A DNA stretch of 64,000 nt from Moheibacter sediminis (lineage in GTDB: Bacteria; Bacteroidota; Bacteroidia; Flavobacteriales; Weeksellaceae): the NCBI RefSeq assembly GCF_900176425.1, contig NZ_FWXS01000004.1:186001-250000 (forward strand), given 5' to 3'. Positions 17,439 to 25,532 of this stretch are shown piece by piece. Below the pieces are notes generated by a model, which was given only the letters and a program-made list of their open reading frames with translations, ran no database searches and had not been told where the DNA came from. Positions within the stretch are counted from its first letter, which is position 1, and every line of letters starts with the position of its first letter. Both the position numbers and the translations under genes were made by a program.

Positions 17439-17446
17439 AATTTGAA
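17439..17446 (+). promoter_or_regulatory. minus-7 box (TAAATTTG) upstream of hairpin and lipoprotein gene
   Basis: TAAATTTG on the plus strand, 50 nt before a terminator-like hairpin at 17497 and 162 nt before the lipoprotein ATG. A transcript from here would meet the hairpin before the first gene. Confidence 0.4.
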
Positions 17447-17496
17447 TCCATATCAGGAAAAATCAGGTATTTTAACAGGATTATTCCGCTCTCTTT

Positions 17497-17542
17497 AACA
17501 GGAAAAACCCTATGGTAAAAATAGGATTTTCCCTGTTTTTTT
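17497..17542 (+). terminator. terminator-like hairpin in the leader of the signalling cluster
   Basis: 17497-17513 pairs with 17521-17537 (15 of 17 positions) around the 7-nt loop GGTAAAA, followed by a T7 run. No plus-strand gene ends here; the nearest upstream plus-strand gene ends at 15874. It is therefore either an attenuator for the downstream genes or the end of a short RNA. TTTAACAGGA occurs twice, at 17471-17480 and around 17495-17503. Confidence 0.65.
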
Positions 17543-17608
17543 ACTTGTGTTAAAATTTACATTTATAAAATGCTTTTCTTTGATTTATTAAACTCTAAAT
17601 TAACATTT

Positions 17609-18190
17609 ATGAAAACTCTTAAAATCTCAAGTTTATTCTTGAGTTTGTTTCTATTATTTGCTTGTTCTAAACAAAATCCAACAGAAGAGAATGAATCAAA
17701 ATCAAAATCTAAGATGGATTCAACACCGCCTTCAAACTTAATTTCATTAAACACAGCAAAGGAACAACTAGACAATTACAATGAAGCGCATCCGCTTGAG
17801 GTCGGTTCTGAATATGCTGTACGAACATGGATTTCGATTGAGGAGTTGAAAGCTTACATCGCTTATATAGAAAAAGAATCTACAGGGAAAGGAATTGAAG
17901 TCAGCGGAATTGACTTCATTCATACACAATATAAAGAAGCTGCGCCAGGCTCTCCAAATCCAAATAATACAGTTTATGATTTGACATTGATGCTTGCTCC
18001 AACTTATGCCAAAGAAAATGGCAATGTGGCTTTTGACCCGATTTATTCCGAACAGGGAAAACCAAAGGATTTGAAGGATTTGTTTGAAGAAATTAAATTA
18101 GATTCTTTATTGGGATCTTCACCTGGAAGTTCTATTGCAAATGGTTTGCAAACTTGTCCTAATTATTGTTTCCATACTCCAAAACCCTAA
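17609..18190 (+). CDS. lipoprotein of unknown function
   Basis: 193 residues from the ATG at 17609; an ATG 13 codons earlier would spoil the signal peptide. MKTLKISSLFLSLFLLFAC gives a lipobox (LFAC), followed by a charged low-complexity linker (SKQNPTEENESKSKSK). The mature domain has AVRTWISIEELKAYIAYIEKES and GIEVSGIDFIHTQY. I recognise no family. It is 31 nt upstream of the polytopic membrane gene and probably part of the same transcript as the kinase pair, so it could be a sensing partner, which is inference. Confidence 0.7.
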   Translation: MKTLKISSLFLSLFLLFACSKQNPTEENESKSKSKMDSTPPSNLISLNTAKEQLDNYNEAHPLEVGSEYAVRTWISIEELKAYIAYIEKESTGKGIEVSGIDFIHTQYKEAAPGSPNPNNTVYDLTLMLAPTYAKENGNVAFDPIYSEQGKPKDLKDLFEEIKLDSLLGSSPGSSIANGLQTCPNYCFHTPKP

Positions 18191-18221
18191 TTCTAGCTAC
18201 AACTTGAACCTTTACTAATTT

Positions 18222-18863
18222 ATGAGAACGTTTATCAATATAGGAGTTTCTTTAGAGGTATTGACATTTTTGATAAGTCTTATAACACTTACCAAATACC
18301 GTCATTCCAATTTGAGATACTTACCGATTTATTTTGGAGTTATAACTTGTCTGGAATTATACTGTGGATTCTTTTATAGAGTTAATAATGTATGGCTGTT
18401 CAATATTTTAAGCGTTTTTGAATTTAATTTTCTCGCATATATATTTTGGAAATATTTCAATAGGTTCAACAGGAGATTGTTATTGGTATTCTTAGTAGTA
18501 TTTAATTCAGTAACGATTGGCAATTATATTTTTAAAGTACAAGATTTCCTTGTTGAGCCTATTTCTCAGACTTACGTAATGTCTTCATTTATGCTTATAA
18601 TCATGATTATACTTTTGTTCAATCAGATTTTGAGATCAAATGTAAGGTTTGAGGAAATTCATAGAAATATATTATTTTGGATATGCATGGGTTTTTTGAT
18701 TTATTTAGGTATCGCTCTGCCTATGCAGGCAATTACCAATTGGGATCAGTCTATTGGAGAATTTAGAATTAACCTCATTTATTTTCATGCATCAGCGGTT
18801 TACCTTAAAAATATTTTATTCATCTTTGGTTTCATATGGGGCAAAAAGACGTTTACATACTGA
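18222..18863 (+). CDS. polytopic membrane protein linked to a sensor kinase
   Basis: 213 residues, mostly hydrophobic, with about six or seven predicted membrane segments (for example SLEVLTFLISLITL, LLVFLVVFNSVTIG, SFMLIIMIILLF, IFIFGFIW). No catalytic motif is seen. Its last 28 nt overlap the start of the histidine-kinase gene in another frame, so the two are translationally linked. The kinase has only one short membrane anchor, so this protein may provide the ligand-sensing membrane part. Proteins of this shape beside HisKA_3 kinases recur in Bacteroidota, but I know no established function. Confidence 0.7.
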   Translation: MRTFINIGVSLEVLTFLISLITLTKYRHSNLRYLPIYFGVITCLELYCGFFYRVNNVWLFNILSVFEFNFLAYIFWKYFNRFNRRLLLVFLVVFNSVTIGNYIFKVQDFLVEPISQTYVMSSFMLIIMIILLFNQILRSNVRFEEIHRNILFWICMGFLIYLGIALPMQAITNWDQSIGEFRINLIYFHASAVYLKNILFIFGFIWGKKTFTY

Positions 18864-19582
18864 TCATTTCGGCTTCCGCAACGATTCTGATATTTTGCTT
18901 GAGTCTGATTATTTTATTCATACTTTTTCAGCGAAGAAGGGAGGCATACTTACAACAAATTAATCAAACCCGAATTGAAGTACAGGAACAAACATTGAAA
19001 AATATATCTTCTGAAATTCATGACAACATCGGTCAAATCCTTTCTACAATAAGCATTTATAGTCATACCCTTTTTAGAGCTGCGCCGGAAGATTTAAAAC
19101 CTAAAATAGTAGAATCACAAGATTTGGTTGAAAAAGCGATTGTAGAGGTTCGTGCTTTGTCCAAAGCATTAAATACCGATTATGTTAAAAATATTGGGTT
19201 ATTGGATTCAATTCAACTAGAAATGCAGAGATTGACAAGGCTCAAGCTTTTAAATGCCAAATTAGAAATCATCGGTAAACCTTACAGATTAAATGAGGAA
19301 ACAGAATTAATTATACTAAGAATTTTACAGGAGTTTATATCAAATACTTTGAAACATGCTAAAGCAACTCAACTAAATATGGATTTTGAATACACTTCAA
19401 AAGAATTTAGAATTAAAGCCCAAGATAATGGAATAGGATTTGAGGGCAATAAATACACAGGAACAGGATTGATCAACATGAAAAATAGAGCCAAGGTAAT
19501 TGGTGCAGCAATCAATTTTGAATCTCAACTAAATCATGGAGCTCAACTCAACTTAAGCTACCAAAACAAACAAACAAACTAA
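18836..19582 (+). CDS. sensor histidine kinase, HisKA_3 / NarL-partner type
   Basis: 248 residues. One transmembrane helix at about 8-31 (ISASATILIFCLSLIILFILF) leads into the dimerisation helix with phospho-acceptor His62 in SSEIHDNIGQILST. The ATPase domain follows with ILQEFISNTLKHAKA (N box), AQDNGIGF and GTGLINMKNRA. There is no extracellular sensor domain. The stop is 4 nt before the regulator gene. It should phosphorylate the LuxR-type regulator encoded next. Confidence 0.92.
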   Translation: MGQKDVYILIISASATILIFCLSLIILFILFQRRREAYLQQINQTRIEVQEQTLKNISSEIHDNIGQILSTISIYSHTLFRAAPEDLKPKIVESQDLVEKAIVEVRALSKALNTDYVKNIGLLDSIQLEMQRLTRLKLLNAKLEIIGKPYRLNEETELIILRILQEFISNTLKHAKATQLNMDFEYTSKEFRIKAQDNGIGFEGNKYTGTGLINMKNRAKVIGAAINFESQLNHGAQLNLSYQNKQTN

Positions 19583-19586
19583 AAAA

Positions 19587-20231
19587 ATGGAAAAAATAAA
19601 CGTTGCAATCGTTGACGATCATGTTTTGTTTACAGGTGCTCTATCTGAAATGGTAAACCAATTAGAAAGATATGTAGTCTCATTCAGGGCTGAAAATGGT
19701 AAGGATTTTATCGAAAAAGTGCAGAATGAAGAAAATAAAATACCTCAAATAATACTTCTGGATTTAAATATGCCATTGATGGATGGTTTTGAAACACTGA
19801 TGTGGATTAAAAATAAAAAAATAGATGCAAAAGTATTGATATTATCGATGAATGATGATGAACAGGGAATAGTCCGTAGTATAAGATTAGGAGCCAGCGG
19901 GTATCTTCTGAAAAATGTTTCTCCTTCAACGCTGGAAGAAGCAATGGATGAAATTATTAAAGACGGATTTTACCATAGTGATATGGTAAGCAATGCGCTT
20001 TTACACAGCATGAAACGAAAAGGAAATAGTGTGATAGATGATTTGAAAAGGAATGAACTTACTTTTCTTCGTTTTGCCTGCACCGACAGGACTTATAAAG
20101 AAATCGCTGAGGAAATGAACCTTAGCCATAAAACAGTTGACGGATACAGGAAAAATCTTTTTGAAAAATTAAATGTAAAAAGCAGGGTAGGGCTGGTTTT
20201 GTTTGCGATGCACCACAAATTAATTGATTGA
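19587..20231 (+). CDS. response regulator, NarL/FixJ family
   Basis: 214 residues. Receiver domain with DDH at 10-12, phospho-acceptor Asp59 in LLDLNMP, and the conserved Ser/Lys (LILSMND, LLKNVSP). The C-terminal LuxR-type HTH is in TDRTYKEIAEEMNLSHKTVDGYRKNLFEKL. Full-length DNA-binding regulator, cognate to the kinase immediately upstream. Target genes are unknown. Confidence 0.94.
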   Translation: MEKINVAIVDDHVLFTGALSEMVNQLERYVVSFRAENGKDFIEKVQNEENKIPQIILLDLNMPLMDGFETLMWIKNKKIDAKVLILSMNDDEQGIVRSIRLGASGYLLKNVSPSTLEEAMDEIIKDGFYHSDMVSNALLHSMKRKGNSVIDDLKRNELTFLRFACTDRTYKEIAEEMNLSHKTVDGYRKNLFEKLNVKSRVGLVLFAMHHKLID

Positions 20232-20265
20232 AATCATACTCAGCTTTAGAATCATCTTAATTTAA

Positions 20266-20273
20266 TACATTTG
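20266..20273 (+). promoter_or_regulatory. minus-7 box (TACATTTG) for gcvT
   Basis: TACATTTG, 26 nt upstream of the gcvT ATG. No glycine riboswitch is apparent in the 68-nt gap. Confidence 0.45.
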
Positions 20274-20299
20274 CTTTCACAAAAAACGCAATACAAAAG

Positions 20300-21376
20300 A
20301 TGAAAACAACAGCACTCAATCAAGTTCACAAAAATTTAGGTGCCAAAATGGTGCCCTTTGCAGGTTATGAAATGCCCGTTCAATATTCAGGAGTTAATCA
20401 GGAACACATGGTAGTTCGTGAAGGGGTTGGCGTTTTTGACGTGAGCCACATGGGACAGTTTTTCGTAAGAGGAGCTGAAGTTGAGCAATTGTTGCAATAT
20501 GTTACGACCAACGACGTAACCAAAGTTGCCATCGGTCAGGCGCAATACACTTGTATGCCAAATGCAAACGGAGGAATTGTTGATGATTTAATTATTTATA
20601 AAATATCAGAGGAAGAATGGATGTTGGTTGTAAACGCTTCTAACATTGAAAAAGATTGGAATTGGATCAATCAAAATAACAAATGGAATGTTTCATTGGA
20701 AAATAAATCAGACGAAATGTCTTTATTGGCAATCCAAGGTCCTAAATCCATTGAAGCGATGCAATCTTTGACCGATGTAAATTTGAACGAAATTCCATTT
20801 TACCATTTTGAAATTGGCACTTTTGCCGGAATTGAAAACGTAATTATTTCAGCAACAGGTTATACCGGTTCAGGCGGATTTGAAATTTATTTTGCCAATG
20901 AAAATGCAGAAGAAATTTGGAATAAAGTATTTGAAGCAGGAAAATCATTTGGAATCGAACCATGTGGATTGGCTGCGCGAGATACTTTGAGATTGGAAAA
21001 AGGATATTGCCTTTACGGAAACGACATCAATGACGAAACCACTCCGTTGGAAGCAGGATTGGCTTGGATTACAAAATTAGACACTGATTTCGTTGCAAAA
21101 GACATCATTGTCAAACAAAAAGAAGAAGGAGTTCAAAAGAAATTGGTAGCATTTAAAATGGTTGAAAAAGGAATTCCGCGTCATGATTATAAAATAGTGG
21201 ATGACTATGAAAATACTTTGGGAATTGTAACTTCAGGAACGCAATCCCCAATACTGAAAGAAGGAATTGGTTTAGGATATGTTGCCATTGATTTTGCTAA
21301 AGTTGGAACGAGTATCAGAATTCAGATTCGCGACAAAAATGTATTGGCTGAAGTGGTGAAATTGCCATTTGTTTAG
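20300..21376 (+). CDS. gcvT: glycine cleavage system aminomethyltransferase (T protein)
   Basis: 358 residues. Motifs include VPFAGYEMPVQYSG, GVFDVSHMGQ, ATGYTGSGGFEI, LAARDTLRLEKGYCLYGNDI and, at the C-terminus, GYVAIDFA. The enzyme transfers the methylene group from the H-protein-bound aminomethyl intermediate to tetrahydrofolate, releasing ammonia. Family length. gcvH and gcvP are not adjacent, which is usual for flavobacteria. It has its own promoter box and terminator. Confidence 0.97.
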   Translation: MKTTALNQVHKNLGAKMVPFAGYEMPVQYSGVNQEHMVVREGVGVFDVSHMGQFFVRGAEVEQLLQYVTTNDVTKVAIGQAQYTCMPNANGGIVDDLIIYKISEEEWMLVVNASNIEKDWNWINQNNKWNVSLENKSDEMSLLAIQGPKSIEAMQSLTDVNLNEIPFYHFEIGTFAGIENVIISATGYTGSGGFEIYFANENAEEIWNKVFEAGKSFGIEPCGLAARDTLRLEKGYCLYGNDINDETTPLEAGLAWITKLDTDFVAKDIIVKQKEEGVQKKLVAFKMVEKGIPRHDYKIVDDYENTLGIVTSGTQSPILKEGIGLGYVAIDFAKVGTSIRIQIRDKNVLAEVVKLPFV

Positions 21377-21401
21377 TCATTAATTTAAATTATAGAATCA
21401 A

Positions 21402-21431
21402 AATCCTTGCTTTTTGGCAGGGATTTTTTTT
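21402..21431 (+). terminator. terminator after gcvT
   Basis: AATCCTTGC (21402-21410) pairs with GCAGGGATT (21417-21425) with one G-U, followed by six more T. Confidence 0.8.
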
Positions 21432-21449
21432 GATAAAAATTAATTCAAT

Positions 21450-21478
21450 AAAAAATGACCCGAATCATCTTCGGGCCA
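21450..21478 (-). terminator. terminator of the large T9SS protein gene
   Basis: On the minus strand TGGCCCGAA pairs with TTCGGGTCA (one G-U) around a 5-nt loop, followed by T6. Positioned 37 nt after the stop codon at 21515. Confidence 0.85.
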
Positions 21479-21514
21479 TTCTCTATTATAAAAAGTTATT
21501 TATTTAAACTTAAA

Positions 21515-23782
21515 TTACTTTTTGATCACTTTGAAAGTTTCCACTTGTCCACCATCAAGTACAGCTCTGAATACATAAACTCCAGGAGAAAGTGCTCTAG
21601 TGCTTACTTTTCCGTTTGTTAAGTTTAATTTCTGAGTTGATACTTGCTGACCTGCCAAGTTGTAAACAGATACTGACTGAACTACTTTCTGAGAAGTAAT
21701 GTTCAATTCATCTTTTACAGGGTTTGGATAGTAAGCAAAGTCAAATGAATCCATTTCAGATATGCCTAACTCACCACAAACTCCTGCAACTGTAAATGCA
21801 CCATCTTGTCCAAATGAGTTAGCAGCCCATGAAAATCCACCATCTGTTGATACCTGAGCAATCGCATTGGTGGTTGCATCGGCAGCTTCCCAATAGTTTG
21901 GAACAGCTTCACTTCCTGCAGTTGTTGTGATACCTAACCAGAAAATAGTTTGAGAAGTACCCGCTGTAGCAGTAATAGCTGTTGGTAAATCTAATACAAT
22001 TTCATAGATATTAAATCCAAATGCAGTTCCTACTAATGTTTGGGTTGTTGGAGTTAACCCTTCATGTGAACCAATTAAATCACCAGGAGTTCCTGATAAG
22101 TTTTCATAAATGTAAATGCTTGAAGTAGTAACGTTACCGAAAATATTTACTTTCACCTGGTCTATTTGCATTTCAGTATTAGCCGCAACTGTAAAGTCAT
22201 TAGCTACTTGAAGAGTTTGTAAGTTTCCTAAGCCATCTTGGAACGTTCCAACATAAGAAACCTCACAATCTGGTTCTGGTCCTATTCCTCCATCACATGT
22301 AACAGCACCAGGTCCCGTAATAGTATTGACAAAAGTTCCTGAATCTGTTGGGTCAAATCCTGTTGTAATCAGAAAATATTCTGTACCCGTAGCAAGATTT
22401 ACTGTAATATCAGAAGTTCCGATACCTCCATCTCCATCATCATTACCTGCTAAATAGTTAGTTAGTGGATCTGTAGGGTCAAATGCATTTTGATAAATGA
22501 AAATAAATCCGTCATACTCTTGAGTACTATTTATGCTATATGAACCGGCAGTGTCAACTGTAAATGGCCCATAAACATGGTAAGTAACACCTACGCCTAC
22601 TGCAGACATTCCTGAACCATCGGCTAAAGGTCTATCCCAAGTTGGTCCGCCTACGGTAGTTCCTTCTAAATCACAATTTCCTTCAGATGGACCTCCACCT
22701 TCCGAAACATTTACTGTGTAGTCTTCATACTCACCAAAAAGAGTTCCGTCATCACCTGGACATGGCTGAGGTACATAGCCAGTACCACTGTTATAAGCTA
22801 TTCCTACTCTAAGTCTTGTTTCTCCTATCATCGCACCATCTGGAACTGTTACACTAACCGTATATTCACCACTTGTTCCTGTATGCATGATTAATTCATA
22901 AACTTCTCCTGCATCATCTAAGACTCCGTTTTGATTCCAATCTATAAAGAAGAATGCATTATCATCTGGGAAAGCAGGATCAGCTTCCAAGTCAACAATC
23001 ATATCATAGCTTTCACCTATAGTAACATTTGCGACCATAGAAGTGAAATCATTTGTAGCTGCAGTACCACATCCTGTGTTTAGGTTTTCGATTCCTGCGA
23101 AAGTTACACTGTTAATTTGTTCAATTGCACAATCTAAATTTACTAGGTCGCAATATTCAACACCACCAGTACCACCACCGGTACTAACTACAATATCATC
23201 TATTCCTAATACCCACATATCAAATGTATCTCTATGATAAAAAGATATGTAGATGCTTTGTCCTATAAAATCATCCAGATTGACAGTTTTTGTTTCTCCT
23301 CCTTGGAAAGGTAGTGTTTCGGTGTAAACCGGAGTTGCAGCTAAAATTGCTGCTTGAGTATTAACCGTTGTAACTATTACGTCATATGTTTCTGAAAAAA
23401 AACCGGGGTCAGTTCCTGACCCTGCATAGAAAGATAGGTTAACATCTGTAGCATCTGCAGGAATGGCTATCAATGGTAGTACCAAAATATTATCTGCCTG
23501 CACAGGTACATTGGGTCCTGTATGGTAGGAAACTGATGCAAGAAAGTTTCCTGTATAGATATCTCCCATTGGCTGTGTCCAGTGTGATGGATTTGATAAT
23601 CCCCAATTGTACGCATCACCATTTACATCATACGAGGTATAACCTGGAGGGATTTGGGTTCCGCCTCCAGTATTTGGAGTAGTAATTGTGTAAGACTCAA
23701 AATCGTCCTCAAACAATATTGTCTGACCATTTAGCAAAGCAAAGCTTGTGCAAAATAATAGATAAAGTAAAGTTTTTCTCAT
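21515..23782 (-). CDS. T9SS-exported multidomain protein (anchor-J-like, GEVED, sorting domain)
   Basis: 755 residues. Signal peptide MRKTLLYLLFCTSFALLNGQ. Residues about 20-200 (ILFEDDFESY, NGDAYNWGL, DILVLPLIAI and YISFYHRDTFDMWVLGIDDI) resemble the choice-of-anchor-J / cleaved-adhesin jelly roll. Residues about 235-360 are a GEVED domain (FFFIDWNQNGVLDD, LFGEYEDYTVNV). Two beta-rich modules follow. The C-terminus from about 683 (FAYYPNPVKDELNI ... SPGVYVFRAV ... FKVIKK) is a type A T9SS sorting domain. It is likely a cell-surface or secreted adhesin. An upstream palindrome at 23837 may be an operator. Confidence 0.9.
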   Translation of the reverse strand: MRKTLLYLLFCTSFALLNGQTILFEDDFESYTITTPNTGGGTQIPPGYTSYDVNGDAYNWGLSNPSHWTQPMGDIYTGNFLASVSYHTGPNVPVQADNILVLPLIAIPADATDVNLSFYAGSGTDPGFFSETYDVIVTTVNTQAAILAATPVYTETLPFQGGETKTVNLDDFIGQSIYISFYHRDTFDMWVLGIDDIVVSTGGGTGGVEYCDLVNLDCAIEQINSVTFAGIENLNTGCGTAATNDFTSMVANVTIGESYDMIVDLEADPAFPDDNAFFFIDWNQNGVLDDAGEVYELIMHTGTSGEYTVSVTVPDGAMIGETRLRVGIAYNSGTGYVPQPCPGDDGTLFGEYEDYTVNVSEGGGPSEGNCDLEGTTVGGPTWDRPLADGSGMSAVGVGVTYHVYGPFTVDTAGSYSINSTQEYDGFIFIYQNAFDPTDPLTNYLAGNDDGDGGIGTSDITVNLATGTEYFLITTGFDPTDSGTFVNTITGPGAVTCDGGIGPEPDCEVSYVGTFQDGLGNLQTLQVANDFTVAANTEMQIDQVKVNIFGNVTTSSIYIYENLSGTPGDLIGSHEGLTPTTQTLVGTAFGFNIYEIVLDLPTAITATAGTSQTIFWLGITTTAGSEAVPNYWEAADATTNAIAQVSTDGGFSWAANSFGQDGAFTVAGVCGELGISEMDSFDFAYYPNPVKDELNITSQKVVQSVSVYNLAGQQVSTQKLNLTNGKVSTRALSPGVYVFRAVLDGGQVETFKVIKK

Positions 23783-23836
23783 GATTTGTTTATTTTATGT
23801 TAAACTTTTACTAAGGTATATAAAAATTTAATATAA

Positions 23837-23850
23837 ATGATTTAAATCAT
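23837..23850. promoter_or_regulatory. 14-bp perfect palindrome, FNR/CRP-like core
   Basis: ATGATTTAAATCAT is a perfect palindrome 55 nt upstream of the T9SS protein gene (minus strand). Its core TGAT-N4-ATCA matches the FNR half-site spacing except at the outermost base pair. It may be an operator, or just an AT-rich palindrome. Confidence 0.35.
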
Positions 23851-23880
23851 GTTAAAAGAAATTTACTGCTTACAATATTT

Positions 23881-25518
23881 CTATACAAACATCGTTATCG
23901 GGTTCTCCAAATAAAGAACCAATGTTTGTAAAAATTGAGCACCCGTTGCACCATCAACCGTTCTGTGGTCACACGCCATAGAAAGTTTCATCGTGTTTCC
24001 AACGACAATCTGTCCGTTTTTGACAACCGGTTTTTGGATAATTGCTCCAACTGAAAGAATACATGAATTTGGTTGATTGATAATCGAAGTAAATGATTCA
24101 ATTCCAAACATTCCCAAATTTGAAACAGAGAAAGTGCTTCCTTCCATTTCGTCCGCTTTCAACTTTCTGTCTCTGGCTCTTTTCGCCATGTCTTTTACTT
24201 CTCCGGAAATTTCAGCAAAGGATTTGAAATCTGTGTTTTTGATGACCGGAACCAATAATCCATCTTCAACCGCAACAGCTACACCAATATTGATATCCCC
24301 ATGAATCAAAGTTTCATCCCCTTTCCAAGATGAATTCACCTGCGGATGTTTTCTCAAAGCCAAAGCACAAGCTTTCACAATGATATCGTTGAATGAAATT
24401 TTAGATTCTGGATTTAATTTATTGATTTGCTCGCGAGAACTCATACAGTTATCCATATCTACTTCTACATTCAAATAATAATGTGGTGCAGTGAATTTAG
24501 ATTCAGCCAAACGTTTTGCAATCACTTTCCTCATCTGAGAATTTGCAACTGATTTGCTTTCTTGTTTTACAAAATTTTGAACTGCAGCAGAAGCTGTCTG
24601 CGGTTTGTAATTTTCAATGTCTTTTTTGGTAATTCGACCATGATCACCGGAACCTTTTACCGTTTGTAAATTGATTCCTTTTTCTTTGGCTAAATTTTTC
24701 GCAAGCGGAGAGGCAAAAACTCTTTCACTACTTGACATATTTTGAACTGGTTCAGAAGATTTTGCCTGTGGCTGAGCAGTTTCAGCTTTCTTTTCTTCTT
24801 TGATTTCAGTTTCTTTTTTCTCTTCTTTCGGAGCTTCTGCTTTTTTCTCTTTTGGTTTTCCTCCCGAAATAATTCCCGAAACATCAGTTCCTTCAGGACC
24901 GATGATTGCCAAAACGGTATCAACCGGAGCAGATTTTCCTTCTTCTGCGCCAATGTACAATAAAGTACCGTCATATTCACTTTCAAATTCCTGAACGGCT
25001 TTATCAGTTTCAATTTCTGCCAAAATATCTCCTTCAGAAACTTTGTCACCCACAGCTTTGTGCCATTTCGCAACCGTTCCTTCTTCCATTGTATCACTCA
25101 AACGCGGCATGGAAATTACATTTACGTTATCTGGAATTTCTGCTGAAGTTTCAGTTTCTTGTTCAGTTTCAGAATCTTCAGAATCTTTTTCTTCAGCTTC
25201 CGCTTCAGTTTTTTCGGATGAACTTTCTTCTGGTTTATTATCAGATGAATTTTCCCCTGTCAAATCTGCGATGTCTTCACCTTCTTTACCGATGATAGCC
25301 AAAATGCTGTCAACTTTTGCGGTTTTACCTTCTTCAACTCCGGCAAAAAGAAGAAAACCATCATATTCGCTTTCGAATTCCTGAATGGCTTTATCTGTTT
25401 CAATTTCAGCTAAAATATCGCCTTCCGTTACTTTATCTCCTACTTTTTTATGCCATTTTACAACGGTTCCTTCTTCCATTGTATCGCTCAAACGGGGCAT
25501 TGTTATTTTCTCAGCCAT
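23881..25518 (-). CDS. pdhC: pyruvate dehydrogenase E2, dihydrolipoyl acetyltransferase
   Basis: 545 residues. Two lipoyl domains with swinging-arm lysines Lys43 (EIETDKAIQEFES) and Lys173 (EIETDKAVQEFES), each followed by acidic or lysine-rich linkers. A peripheral-subunit-binding domain lies at about 270-305 (VFASPLAKNLAKEKGINL). The catalytic domain ends with His518 in CDHRTVDGATG. It transfers acetyl groups to CoA in the cytoplasmic PDH complex. It follows the E1 gene with a 14-nt gap. E1 is a single alpha-type subunit here; beta (pdhB) must be elsewhere. Confidence 0.96.
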   Translation of the reverse strand: MAEKITMPRLSDTMEEGTVVKWHKKVGDKVTEGDILAEIETDKAIQEFESEYDGFLLFAGVEEGKTAKVDSILAIIGKEGEDIADLTGENSSDNKPEESSSEKTEAEAEEKDSEDSETEQETETSAEIPDNVNVISMPRLSDTMEEGTVAKWHKAVGDKVSEGDILAEIETDKAVQEFESEYDGTLLYIGAEEGKSAPVDTVLAIIGPEGTDVSGIISGGKPKEKKAEAPKEEKKETEIKEEKKAETAQPQAKSSEPVQNMSSSERVFASPLAKNLAKEKGINLQTVKGSGDHGRITKKDIENYKPQTASAAVQNFVKQESKSVANSQMRKVIAKRLAESKFTAPHYYLNVEVDMDNCMSSREQINKLNPESKISFNDIIVKACALALRKHPQVNSSWKGDETLIHGDINIGVAVAVEDGLLVPVIKNTDFKSFAEISGEVKDMAKRARDRKLKADEMEGSTFSVSNLGMFGIESFTSIINQPNSCILSVGAIIQKPVVKNGQIVVGNTMKLSMACDHRTVDGATGAQFLQTLVLYLENPITMFV

Positions 25519-25532
25519 AATTAATTTCTTCT

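Noticed and set aside
24742-25384. Open frames antisense to the pdhC lipoyl linkers
   Set aside because: They are Phe/Ser-rich shadows of Glu/Lys/Ala-rich coding sequence in pdhC with no start context.
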